A DNA stretch of 64,000 nt from Thelonectria olida (lineage: Eukaryota > Ascomycota > Sordariomycetes > Hypocreales > Nectriaceae), in NCBI GenBank assembly GCA_020736575.1, contig JAGPYM010000079.1:1-64000 (forward strand), in the 5' to 3' direction. Positions 46,701 through 58,499 of this stretch are shown here, piece after piece. Position 1 is the stretch's first letter. Every line of letters starts with the position of its first letter. Position numbers and translations under genes: made by a program. Under the pieces are notes generated by a model. The model saw only the letters and a list, made by a program, of their open reading frames with translations. It had not been told where the DNA came from and did not search any database.

Positions 46701-49700
46701 GGCTGGATCGAACGTCAGTCTTAGATCTGGAACACTACCGGCTTGCCCACGACTCACCTGCGATATTTGTGAACGAAGAATGAGACGTCGCGATGCAATT
46801 GACTCTGAGCCTTGTGCCCAAGTTTAAGAGCGAAGGACCTCAGTAGGTCTGGAAGCATGTCAGAAATGCGCTCGAAGGTCTTCCTGTGTGACTCGTAAGG
46901 CTTGACTGCGTGGAACAGCTCTGTAGCTAGGTCGGTTATGTAACCGGTGTTTCGTGGAGGTGGCAGCGTTGAAGTTTCGGACGCGGAGTATGTCGTGTCT
47001 GCAGTATACAGCCCTAGATTCTGCACGTTCTGCTTGTCGACTGGCGACTGGGGTCTAACCGAGACCGAATCTTCATGAGTGTATCTGGTGACTTCACTTA
47101 TCACTTCGAGTTCGTTCCCTGTAGAACTATAGGCCTGCAACGACTTGCCATGTGTTGCAGATGCAGACCCAGAGTCCGTGGGAGCCTCAGGAGCCATGTG
47201 GCTCATTAGGTTATTGATAGCGGCAAGGACCAAGGAAGGTTCAGAATACGATTGTTCAGGTGGATATTTTTCAATATTCTCTTCCCGGTAGGACTTGTCG
47301 GGCCTGGAATACTCCGAGAGGGGGTCCAGGCCTTCCGTTGCACCTTCACGCACCGCTTCTGTGGGTGAAGGTCTGCGAGATGTTGCTGGATCCCAACTAG
47401 CAGCCTCGCTAGAGCTGAAAATATTGCTGGCCAATAGTGAAAGACTCGGGTTAGCGGCGGAGTGGGAGAATTGGATTCCTTGAGACATGTCTTCATTGAG
47501 CACTGCCCACCGAGTCCAAGTCTTCTCGTCATCAGAGAAGGTCCCCTCTACATATACCCCGTACCCCGCTGCTAGTTGGACGTGGGGGAGCAGATTGGAG
47601 ATAACGTATGAGAGAAGCGCAGGGTAGTCTTCCAGTATCTGGGACTGACCCGAAATCGAGAGATCCGTAGTGGAGTTGCGCGTCGACTCATTTAGAGGAA
47701 GCTGGTCGGCATCAGACTGGATCGTCGCCACCCATTGAGGGATGTCGATCTGCGCAGCTGAGTCGGATGATTTGATGGGGGTCCTAAGAAGACTCCCCTC
47801 CGCCATCTCTCCTCCCAGCCTCTTGGGCGGCCGAGGGCTGCTCTCACCATCTTCCCACGTTGCGTCGTAACGAGGCGGGCGATGGGTTCGCGCTGTGCGG
47901 TATGGGTCGGAGTTGGGTTGGGCCTTCTCGCCTCGCCCTGCTTGTGTTCGAGCCTGAATAAGGGTATCTAATTCGGCAATGTTTATATAGTCCAGACATG
48001 TGGCCATTATCGAGCGGTGGCCATCGCCGATAGGATGGGACCCAACGCTTGGGTCCAGGATCGAGAATCCGTTGCTCTTCAAGAAGAAGTCACGCACCGA
48101 CTCATGTATGACTTGAACAACCCGAGTGTCGCCGTATTCATCGTCTAAGGACCCCGCGCTGGCGCACACGGATATCGTTTCAAAGCCCCTGTCCTTTGGC
48201 TCGCCCACCCTAGGCCTCACCTCGACGAGGCCTCTTGACACGGCTCTGATTTGCCTCTCGAGTTGGCTGTCGTTATCGGTAAAGTAGTCCGACCCGCGCC
48301 ACTCTCTCAGGGATGAGGGTGTTGGTTGCCTGATGAACGCTAATATATGGTGCCACTCGTGAAGACGAAGGGGCCTGACTGCGAGAATAGCCCACTGGAA
48401 GAATCGAACGGTGAGCTGTCTTTCCTCTGCACTTAGAGAGCGAAATATATCGCTAAATAAGGTCTCGAGCTCTTCCGGTACGACATCCAGCTGCTTCAAT
48501 AAGTATTGCAGATTCTTCCCCTGATCCCAGTCCATTAGCATGATGTCCACTATCAGAACTACCCAAAGAAACACTCCAGCAGATTTGCGCAGAACTGTGT
48601 CCTGTAAGAGTTTCTTTTCAATCGCAATGTCAAGGGGCTTGAGCCTCTGCTCCACATACGCTGCGATATCGTGGCTGTTGTGATGTTCAATGACTATCTC
48701 TGGACAGCCCCTGATTGAGATAGAGGGGTAATGTCGGCTAGACAGACAGACATTCAGATCAACTCCTTGGGTATAAGCTGATTCCGTCATTTTCTTCCAG
48801 AAGTAGGCTTGAGATCGAATACTCTCCAAATCGCATTCATCGAGGGCGTCGATGAAAATGAGCGTTCTCTTGGCTGATGCCTGCGCAAACACCGACTCAA
48901 AGAGGAATTTAAGCTCTGCTTCGTCGCTAAGGAGAGACTCTGCTGCATCATCTCCACGGTCGAGTTTCGTTTTGTCCAAGAGTTTGGCCAAGTTCTGTAG
49001 GTGCTCTCGTTGTCCAGGCAGAAGTTGATATAACAACGACCGAAAAAGACCAACAGGTGAGTGCTCTAGCTCAACCCCTCCAGCATCGAAGAAGAAGGCT
49101 GCAGTGCAATAATCGGACTTGGCCTGCCCTAGCACAGATCGGCGGAAAGCCTCCTTCATCAGAGTCGATTTTCCGACGCCTGGCTTCCCTTTCAGCCAGA
49201 GAAGGCCAAAATTCTTATCTCGATTCCGACCGTTAAACCAATCCTCATATGCCTTATGTTTGAACAGCCAGAGACATGTCTGCTCGGCTGGGTTCTTCAA
49301 ATTCTGGCTGTGCGCATTCATATTCGGAAACCACAAAGACTGAAGGCAAGCCTTTTCGGCCTCGCTTAGTTCATCCTCATTGGCTCCATGTCTTTGTACC
49401 AAAGAAGCATCACTGAGCATAGATCCGCTGCGTTGAATATGTCCACTCAAATCGACGCTCCGTGCGATTGAGAGGTATATCGAACGAAGCTCCCCGGCGA
49501 CTCTATGATAATTCGGATCATCAACTCCGGTAAACCGGCACATCTCCATGTGATTGGCGTTGATGGTCTCAGCGCGTTCACGACGGTCTCCAATCATCGA
49601 GGAGGAGGCAGGGGCGGCCTTGTTACTCATTCCTTGGAAGGTCTTCACTCGAAAATCGTGTTTCTGCCAGAGTCTAGAGAATGCTTCTTGTGCCTGCTCC

Positions 49701-50394
49701 AGATAAGTGCCGACGGTAGACTGCACCAATTCGCTAGGTGCGGTACGATTTGGGCTGCCTCGGTGTGGCGTCCCGAGAAAGATGACTGCTGCGGTGGAAT
49801 CGATGACATTATTATGCTCGATTGCTGTCGATGTTGCTGAACTCGCGAGCATCTGGGAAATGTAGTTAGTATCGAAGGGAATACATAGCTACGCGACAGA
49901 GATTCCGCTTACTGCTTTGACAATGAGTCCACCAAGGCCATGAGCAACGAATATCAGTGGGCGATTGAGTATTCTTTCTCTGCCCAGCACAGACAGAAGG
50001 TCTTTGCTATACGAGAAGACGATATCGTTCGTCGCGCCAGCCATAACATTCGCGATTGCGGTCTCGTATCCGTACATGAGAATGCGTGAATCTGGGCATT
50101 CCTTAGGGAGCAAATCGACGGGCCAAAATACAGGTGAAGATTTTCCACTGCCATCACCCGACGCTTTTGGCTGGGCCGTCGCCGGCGACGTAGCGGTATG
50201 AGGAGCCCTGGCGGAGGCCCATGATTTGTACGGATGGCCGTCGAAGCCATGGATGAATACGATGCTAGGCGATTCGTATCAAACAGAGATACCAGTTAGG
50301 ATGTTCAAAGGCAAAGAACTTACTCCGCAACGGGAGCGCAGTTTTCCGGCTCATAGGCAACGGAAAGCCCGGTATTCGAGATACGATTCTGCAT
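43720..50394 (-). CDS. NLR-type protein: SesB-like hydrolase, NACHT, long unclassified C-terminal region
   Basis: Six exons, 50394-50324, 50264-49913, 49852-46758, 46702-45987, 45926-45267 and 45218-43720, keep phase and encode about 2130 residues. Introns are 48-60 bp; the last is GC-AG (GCGAGT...GCCAG), the others GT-AG with CTAAC/CTGAC branch sites. Residues 1-260 form an alpha/beta hydrolase of the SesB/lipase-like type (IVFIHGFDGHPYKSW, HGLGGLIVKA, VIFLGTPHRGS). The usual nucleophile Ser in GHSLGG is Gly here. NACHT has Walker A GKPGVGKST (about 363-371) and Walker B LIFIDALDEC (about 472-481), then a helical region with VIHESVRDFF. About 800-1170 is Ser/Pro-rich. 1174-2130 forms an additional region with globular parts (LDAHIDGGKFILTAVGPGDS, GKIITGGMTFAVAVKDVPP, YIVLWDEKDKRGWL) and a Ser-rich tail. 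At 44165-44330 another frame reads better, so compensating indels are possible. Fungal NLRs of this type act in non-self recognition and cell death. Confidence 0.85.
45219..45266 (-). other. GC-AG intron in the NACHT gene
   Basis: The phase and the flanking protein (SYA joined to GAANARYNIDGTG) require a 5' site at CAG|GCGAGT and a 3' site at CTAGCCAG. Only a non-canonical GC donor fits. Confidence 0.6.
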
Positions 50395-50536
50395 TTCTCT
50401 TGATCACTTATGATGTTGATAGAAGGCGCGCGGATGGGGATGAGAATGTCGCTTTGCGATGATCAGAAAATTGAAGGATGTTGATCAGGCATAGCTCTCA
50501 GGCAGCAAGGCGCATACGGGCAGGCACATGCGTACT

Positions 50537-50558
50537 TAAGTACCTGGGTAGGTACTTA
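50537..50558. promoter_or_regulatory. Perfect 9-bp inverted repeat upstream of the NACHT gene
   Basis: TAAGTACCT, four bases (GGGT), then AGGTACTTA; a further AAGGTACTT follows at 50562-50570. It lies about 145 bases upstream of the start codon. It could be a dimeric factor site or just the TACCTAGGTA-type motif frequent in this fungal group. Confidence 0.4.
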
Positions 50559-51265
50559 GCTAAGGTACTTTGGCAGAAAGAGAACAGCGTGGTAAGGACT
50601 CAGCAGCCAAGAGGCGCTCTTCAGCTGAGCCGTTCGTCCAACCACAACTCATACACATATCCACGCGAAGTCAGCCACAATGCATGGTGACGATGCATAT
50701 CGAATGACGGGCGTGCGATTCTGGAGCACGATGAGAGGGAACAACATAAGCATGAACCCCGCAGGACAAATCCCGCATAAGCAATTCGGCATCTGTATGT
50801 ATGATGGCAACAACTGGTCACATAAAAAGCGACTTGGACTGATTCAGACGATGGCTCAAAGCATGAGTCCTTTTGTTGTTACGAAGCGCCTGATTTGTTA
50901 CGAAGTGACACGGCTGGAATCTGAGAATGTCTGAGATTCAATAGACACAACTAGCCTACCTTGTCATTAATCTCGCTTTGTAAGCCGACTGTATCCTTTG
51001 ATTTCTCTTTACAAGTGAGTATGCGAGGCTATGATGTAAAGCTACAATCGACCCCCTCCCCTGACCACGGCAGGACATGAGTAAACCGGTCACCTGGTTC
51101 GCAGCCGAGGCTTATCTGCCCCAGAAGCGCATCTTTCAATATCAAGATCTACTCCCTACGTCCTCGCCATTTTACCATTACTATGCCTGATTTCGAGGGA
51201 TATACAATTTTATTCATGCTGCCTTTGGACTTGCCAAGTCACGACGCGGTTTTAGAGTGACAGCT

Positions 51266-51406
51266 ATGCGTCTCTCACTCTGTGCTCTGGCCCTTGCAGC
51301 CAGCTGTATTTGGTTTCATGTTTTGGAACAGGCATCGCACCTAACAGTAGCGAAACAAAGTCTGTTCAAAGGTGAATACTACTTCCTCGCAGAGTCCAGC
51401 TCATAG
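51266..51406 (+). CDS. Possible small secreted peptide or first exon
   Basis: From the ATG at 51266, 46 codons begin with a signal-peptide-like core (MRLSLCALALAASCIW) and end at TAG 51404-51406. A possible donor (AAAG|GTGAAT near 51371) could join it to a later exon. No homologue is recognised and there is no other support. Confidence 0.25.
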   Translation: MRLSLCALALAASCIWFHVLEQASHLTVAKQSLFKGEYYFLAESSS

Positions 51407-52292
51407 TCATGCTAGCTCTCTGTTTTCGACATTTCATCATCCGCAATTCACACAGATTTCCCAAGGGCTGTAAGTCATTCACTCAACTAACTCAACATGC
51501 TTCAGCCAGGGAAGTGACGAAAATGGTGGAGATAAAATGCTCCCAACTCTGTTTAAACAAGAGTATAGTAGACCGAGGCAATGGGCTACTTGCTTCAGGT
51601 CGTTCCGTTCTGGTCAACCCCAAATTCCTGCTTATAGAAATCAGAGCCAGGTAGCAGAAGTTTCATCCAACTCTTCTAGAGCAAATCGCGTAATTCTGAC
51701 AACATTTGTTACTGCAGACAGCTTGTAATAAGCCTCGCTAATACATTCACCTGGCTTCCTGTCGTTGGCCCTGACATCCTTTTATGCCACTTGAGAATCT
51801 CCCCGCAAGTCCCCATCACTAGCAACATTACCGTCAACAACACTCGTCTCATTTACCTGCTATTAGCTTTCAGTCTTTAATTACCGGCATTATTGTCACC
51901 TCCCCAGGCATTTCTACAGCTATCTAGCGATTTCCCTAGTCATATAAGTGCCAGCAGCGTTCCTTTAGCTCACCTTGAAAGATTTCACACTCTAATAATA
52001 CCTCGCCTGTTCTAGCTTGCGGCAACTTATTAAAGCAGCAGTAATTCCTCAAGAATGGAATGCTTCAACACTAGCACAACTTACACAAGGCTGTACTTTT
52101 GCTATAGTGCGCCGAATTGACCTATATATGTGATGTAGAGAACAAATTCCTTGGGGAGTTTGAAGACACGACAGCTGAAAGTTCCAGTTTCCCATATTGT
52201 CACTTTTCCAAACATCAAACCTCAGCATGCCTTTCGTCTCCACCGCTATTCTTATTGACCACCATGCCTATGCTAGCTCAATTACTTACAAC

Positions 52293-54220
52293 CTACTCCT
52301 TTTGTGTCTCGGAAAAACGTATCCGCCTCTCCTCTACTAACTCTTTCATTCTTTCTGCCTTTGGCATTTCTTCCTCATCCCCATCTTCCAAAGCTTCAGG
52401 TAGACCTGAGCCTAACACGCCATCAAATATTGCAGCATCCGCGCCCTGAACCCGGAGCAATGCATCCAGTATCGTAGTTACGATTGAATCCCACTCTTCC
52501 AGGTCCGTTTTGCCGTTGAAATGGAAAATCGCCTTGGCAAGCCTCCAGGCGTCATCAGGATTAGCCATGCCAATATCTGCTCCATTATCAAGCAGAAATT
52601 CCACCATATGTCCGTCCCCTGTGCGTGCTGGATAGGAGAGTATTTTCGAATTCTTCCCATTGATGTCGGTCCCGTGGTCAAGCAGAATCTGCACAAGATT
52701 GGTGTCTCCTGATACCGCTGCCCAACACAGAATGCTTGGTCTCTCGACGGCCCAGGTGCCAAATTCTGGGCCACATTGCCCATTCACGTCGGCGCCGTTG
52801 TCAAGAAGAAACTTTAGCAAGGTCATATGCCCCAGCTTGTCGTCTTCACCCTGTGGCCAAGCCTTTATGAGCTGGCACAGCGCGTCATCCCCTCGGGCAT
52901 GGATATCAGCACCTGCGTTGAGTAGCTTCTGAGCGATAGTTGTGGCCCTTTGAACTTCAGAAGAAGATGAGGCGTGAGTGCCGAATTTTATAGCCTTGGT
53001 CAAGGGGGCATTTATTTCCCACTCATAAAATGAACCTGAGACATCCACACTCCAACGGTTGGGGTTGGCACCAGCATCCAGGAATAGTTGTACCAGCTTC
53101 TCGTTCCCAGTGTCAGCGGCGGCCGCAAGTGGAGTGCCGTATCGGCTTGACTCCCTATCCCAGGGTACGCTGTAGGCACCGGCGCCGTGAATGTCAGCAT
53201 TGGCGCCTATGAGCCGTTTCACCAGTTTCACGGAACCAGCCATTACCGCCCCGAAGAGTGGCTCTGTTTCTCCCTTGTAATCTAACCCCGAATCGAGGAG
53301 TAGTTCGGCGATGGCTTCGCTTTCGGAGCCTTCGTGTATGTGTCTGAACACAAGGCTGAGAGCAGAGATGCTGGTGCGGGCGCCGGCTTGGATCAACATG
53401 GCAGCTATCTTTGCGTTGCCCTTTTGCAGTGCCATTAAAAGAGGTTGCTTGCCGCGATCGTAGTCACTGCCAAATGGCTCCGCCACGAGGCTCGGCTCAT
53501 CGACGTCCGCACCCGCTTCGATCAGCATAGCCATTCTCCGGTTCCAGGCTCGTGTTTCTTGCGCGCTTCGTCGTGGTTGATAGACGGGTCGGGAGCCGAG
53601 AGCCAATCGAGGATGATCCCCAACCGATTAGCTTCTTCTGTCGTCAAGAGTGTCTGAACTGCAGCAGCGGTGGCTTCAACCTGATCTTGTGTATCTAGGG
53701 CGGTCGTGTGAATTTGGGTGGCCAGGTCCCCGATGGTGTCGGTATTTCCCTTAATGCGGACCGCCGCATTTCGTGTCTCATCACTGCTTTCCAGGACGAG
53801 CGCCTGGATGGCCAGGCTCAGGCTCTGCATAGGTTCGCGGACAATCTCTTTGAGTTTCTCGAGAGTGCTCGCGCGAAAAGGGTATATCAGACGGAGGCCT
53901 CCAGCCTTGGCTTTCTCCTTGAAAGTGTGCGGGTTTTCGCGGAACAGCTTCTTCAGCTTTTTGTCGAGGCGCTGCACGCCATCTTCGCACGTCGTTAGGC
54001 ACTCGACGACACGGACTGGCAGCGGACTTGTTGGAGAAGCTGTCTGAATGGCTTGGAGCCTGTCGCTGAGGAGGGCGAGGGTCTTGTTCAAGTCTGCAAT
54101 ACTGTTGTACGCGTCCTTGATGGTGTCTTCATATTCATCCCAGGCTTCGTAATAAGGTAATAAGCCTTTGCAAACCTCGAGCCCAAGCGAGACAACCCCA
54201 AGGGCGGTTCCGGGGTCTAT
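52293..54220 (-). pseudogene. Fungal STAND N-terminal domain fused to ankyrin repeats, start codon lost
   Basis: The upstream frame reads DPGTALGVVSLGLEVCKG, LLPYYEAWDEYEDTIKDAYN and so on, the helical N-terminal domain (Helo/STAND-N type) found before NACHT in fungal NLRs. It ends in the linker DPSINHDEARKKHEPGTGEW. The expected initiator is ATA at 54218-54220 in a Kozak-like ACCATAGAC context, and no other in-frame ATG precedes the domain. The frame stops at 53522. The overlapping frame to 52293 holds about eight ankyrin repeats (for example AAMLIQAGARTSISALSL, LVQLFLDAGANPNRW, LLKFLLDNGADVNGQ and LVQILLDHGTDINGK) and an acidic tail. In relatives the linker normally leads to NACHT, which is missing here, so an internal deletion joined linker and repeats out of frame. 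It could still yield a partial product by alternative initiation. Confidence 0.62.
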
Positions 54221-54930
54221 GGTTGGCGATAGATCGTAGTAGTTTGGCCAAAGGTAAATGTAGATGGAAGAAGTTGATTGAAATGCCGCACTCTAGGCAT
54301 CAGCCGAGACTACATGCGTGATCCAATAGCAATTCCAGCCACTACTCAGACGGGAGGCTGTTGGCTGCATTTGTTGCACAGCCTTGTGTAACACCGGGGC
54401 AAAGGGCACCATGTTTCATATGTAGAAAAGGAAACTGTATAAAACTCGGTTTATAAAAGTTAAGTAAAAGAAATTATGGTTGGTGATTGAGAGGTAAAAT
54501 ATAAATAGTAGCTATTAATAGTAATTTATTAACTTGGAGCTTTCAGACAGATAGAATAATAAAGCATTTGAGACCTAATCCACGAGAAATCCGCACTGAG
54601 ATATATGTTGCCCTTGGCAGTCAATATCCGATTGATACTTCCTACGGGGAGTTTCTATCTTAGAATCATAGAATGGATCTCTAGTATAGGTAGATTCCTT
54701 GTCAAGATAACTTGCGCCTCCTCCACAAGCAAGACAGACTCAGGCTCTCTCGGCCTAACAAGCCAGCAACCTCCCACAATTTCACACATTTACATTAGCG
54801 ATATTACTATTGCAGAGCCTACTGACATTGAGAATACCCTAAAGTATGTATTAGCACAAATTTGCAAGCAGAGAGTGGATACTACTTACAGTCATTCACC
54901 TTAACGCAGGTGTATGAGCTTGCACACTAT
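54221..54930. other. Transition region to the AT-rich block
   Basis: Normal composition declines to AT-rich. A 99-codon plus-strand frame (54605-54904) has no recognisable domain. No gene is supported. Confidence 0.4.
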
Positions 54931-55149
54931 CAGATGTGTTAGCATTACTATTAAACTCCGGAGTCCCCTTCCGAAGATACCTTAGTTAGGCCTGTCCAGT
55001 TCATCCCGCCGCATTAGCCCTAATAAGGCACTATCTCCGATCCTATTATACTTGTTAATATGGCCGCTATTATTATGCTTGTTACTATAGGTATTACTAA
55101 GAACTATAGGGCAAGTTAGAAGTGTTTAAGGGTAATAATTATACTATGT

Positions 55150-55515
55150 ATTATTATATTATTATTATTAAAAAAGCTAATAATCTAGGCATATAATAGC
55201 AATTAATATAAGCTAAACCCTAGCTGTATATTTATTATAATAAGCTTTTTAATAGGGCTTATAATTAGTTTTAAAATAAAAGTCCCTATTAAGTAAACCT
55301 TATTTAAAAAACTGTATTTTAAGCTTTTAATATAAAAGTACCTATTCTTTCTATTTAATTCTAATTTATATAATTTAGCTAATAATATAATATATAATTA
55401 TTAAAATACTTAACTTTTTAGTAATTAAATATAATATAATTTAATTAAATAATAAAAACTATATAACTACTTATTATATATTAAAATATATAAATTTCCT
55501 TAAATATATTAAGCT
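55150..55515 (+). repeat. Repeat family A, direct copy
   Basis: Aligns by eye with 6470-6800 in the same direction and with 8200-8570 inverted. It shares TTATTATAATAAGCTTTTTA and the following TAGGGCTTATAATTAG. Confidence 0.7.
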
Positions 55516-55589
55516 AATATAAGACTTTAATAAGTATTTAAAAGAGTTATAACTTTTAAATATCCTTATATTACTTAATATTATTTATT

Positions 55590-55870
55590 AAAATAAGCCT
55601 AGTACTAGTATATAATAAAGGTTAATATAAGTAAAACCCAGCCTTATATTTATTATAATAAGCTTTTTTATATAGTTTATAATTAGCTTTTAAGTAAAAA
55701 TTCTTATTAAATAAACCTTATTTAAAAAACCTTATTTTAAGCCTTTAATATAAAAGTACTACTCTTTTAAACTCTAGTTTATATAATTTAACTAATTATA
55801 TAATATATAATTTAATATAGCTAACTTTCTATTAATTAAATAAATTATAATTTAAAAAGATAATATTAAT
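55590..55870 (+). repeat. Repeat family A, second copy
   Basis: Tandem diverged copy of the preceding unit; best counterpart in the left block is 8860-9150 (inverted). Confidence 0.65.
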
Positions 55871-55989
55871 ATAGTAGCTTAATATCTATTAGATTATATA
55901 GATTTCCTTAAATATATTTATTTAATTAGAAAGCTTAAAAAGTATTATAAGTAGTTATAACTCTTTAATATCCCTATATTAGCTAATAT

Positions 55990-56490
55990 AAATATACTAT
56001 TAAAAGTAATATAAAAGATTAATTTAGTCCTTTTAAGCTATTATATTTTAATTAAAAGACTATATATATAAAAAAACAATTTTAAATCTTTTAATAGAAA
56101 AGTTAGCTAACTTAATTGCCTTTTAAATTGGGTAAGGAATAATAGGCTTAATTAAAATAATTAATTATTTTTTAAAAGAATATAAGGGTATAATTTAAAG
56201 CTATAGCTTTAAAAGCTATTATATGTAATAGTAATAGTTTAAATAGTTACTTAAAAGGCTATAAAGGAAAAATTTAAAAATAAAAAGTAAATTAAATAAG
56301 TAAGTAAATATAAGGGTTAAAAAGTAAGGGGGGGCTAAAAGGGTTAAGTAAAAAAGAAAGTTTAAAAATAGATTAAATAGGTTTAAAAGCAATTAAACTA
56401 ATAGAAATAAGTAAGGCAATTAAGTAGAAAAATATATAAAAGAGTTAATATAATAATAAAAATTACTAATTATAAAAATACTATTTAATA
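55990..56490 (+). repeat. Repeat family B, copy 1
   Basis: Contains a G-rich island (AAGGGGGGGCTAAAAGGGTT) followed by purine tracts. The reverse complement occurs at 7680-8150 and a tandem copy follows. Confidence 0.7.
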
Positions 56491-56519
56491 TAAATATACT
56501 ATTAAATATTAATTAAAAA

Positions 56520-56990
56520 ATTAATCTAGTTATTTTAAGTTATAAGATTTTAATTAAAAGACCTAATATATATTAATACTATTATAACTTTTTTAAATAG
56601 AAAGTTAAAAACTTTATATAACTTTTTAAAAGGGAAAGAAAAAACCATTTTAATAATAATAATAAGCAATTTATTAAAATAATTTAATTAGATATTTATA
56701 AGCTATAGCTTTAAAAGCTATTATATATAATAGTAATAATTTAAATAGTTACTTAAAAGGCTATAAAAGAAAATTTAAAAATAAAAAGTAAGTTAAATAG
56801 ATATAAGAGTTAAAAAAGTGGGGGGCTAAAAAGGTTAAATAAAAAAGAAAAGTTTAAAAAATGTTAAAATAGATTTAAAAGTATTTAAACTAATAGAAAT
56901 AAAGTAAGGCAATTAAATAGTAAAATATATTAAAAGTTTATATAATAATAAAAATTACTAATTATAACTAGATTATTATATTATAAACTT
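56520..56990 (+). repeat. Repeat family B, copy 2
   Basis: Same order of landmarks as copy 1 (GTGGGGGGCTAAAAAGGTTA, then GGCAATTAAATAGTAAAATA), slightly more degraded. Together with copy 1 it forms a tandem pair of about 0.5 kb units. Confidence 0.7.
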
Positions 56991-58499
56991 AAACTACTTA
57001 AAGTCTTTTATAAAAAATATATTAATAAAATAGCTAATATTACTAGTTAAAAATATTTTTATATATTTTATTACTTAATTTTATTAAGTTTTATATTTTA
57101 ATTTACATTTACATATAATTTATTTTTAAATATATATTTAATATATAGGCTTTATAAAATATTAATTTTAATAATAATTAAAATAGTTAAGTAACTTATA
57201 ATATCTATTTACTAATTAATAGTCTTATAATAGTTTTATATATTAAAAGTTTAATTATTAAACTTATAATAAATTTGTATTTTAAGTTAGGACCTTATAT
57301 ATTTTAAGTATATATTAGTTATAATATTAGTTTATTATTATTATATTTATATAAACTGGCCTATTAAATATAATAAGTTTTAAAAGTTAAAAATATTATT
57401 TATACTTATAAAATAACTAGTAAAAATACTAGTATAAATTATACTAGTAATAAAAAGATTAAAATAATAATATATTATATTAATATTAGCCTAGTTAACT
57501 ATTTTAAAGCTAGAGAAATAGTTATATATAACTTATATACTATTATTATAGCATTTAATAAAATGCTTATTATATAAACTTTACTATTATTAGTATTATA
57601 CTTTTTAATAATAAACTTAATTATATTTATAATAAAATTGCTTATATTACTATTATTATATATTAATAATATTTTAAACAAGTATTCTAGTAATTATTAC
57701 TAGTATATAGCATTTAAAAGTAAATAATAATATTTTTATATGTTTTAATATATTATACCTATTATAAGCTCTAATAATATATTTAAATACTACTATTATA
57801 CTAATAGATTCTAATAATAATAGTAGGTTTAATAGCTAAGTTCTAGGGCATATATAGAAATATATATTATAATAGGGACTTTGGGCCACCTCTATTTAGA
57901 ACGGAACTAGAGGAAATTACTATTTTAAAATAAGCTAGCTAGTATAGTAAATTTAATTAGCTGTCTAGCTATATAAGGAAATAAAGGCCTTTTTAAGAAA
58001 TCCAAACTATTTAAAATATTAGTAAGATTAAGAATTTAAATAAGCTTTTTATAATAAGAATTAAAAGTTATTCTTTTAAATGTTTTATTATATAATTAAT
58101 TATTTAATACTCTTTCTAATAATATATCTTTTAAACTAAAGTTTATTAGCATTTTTTAATTTAAGGTAATATAAAGCGACCTTTTAAAATATAACCCTTT
58201 CTTACTTTATTTAGGGTTATTAGTTAGTTTCTTAGCCTCCCTTACTCCCTATATTATTAGAGATTATATTAGGGAGATAAAATAAAAAAACTAACTATAT
58301 AGTTAATAAGTTATATTTAATAACTAGTAATTAATACTTTTTAATTTAGTTTATATAATTAGGTGCATTTAATTAACTGTTTTATTTGCACTTTTATACT
58401 ATTAGAAGAACTTATATAATAAAGAAAGAAAGGTAAAAAATAGAAAGTGTGGTATTTTAAGGATGCAAATAATAAAATAAAAATAAGAAAAAAGTGCCA

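Larger units (their letters stand above)
50395..52292. other. Intergenic region with promoter of the NACHT gene
   Basis: About 1.9 kb. Besides the inverted repeat at 50537-50558 and a 46-codon signal-peptide-like frame, I see no gene. Small frames at 51409-51728 overlap and have no domain. Confidence 0.45.

Noticed and set aside
9650..54930. A Starship-like giant transposon bounded by the AT-rich blocks
   Set aside because: No DUF3435/tyrosine recombinase captain gene is visible at either end, and no target-site or terminal repeat could be identified by eye.
57499..57681. 60-codon frame in the right AT-rich block
   Set aside because: Ile/Asn/Lys/Tyr composition is what random AT-rich DNA gives.
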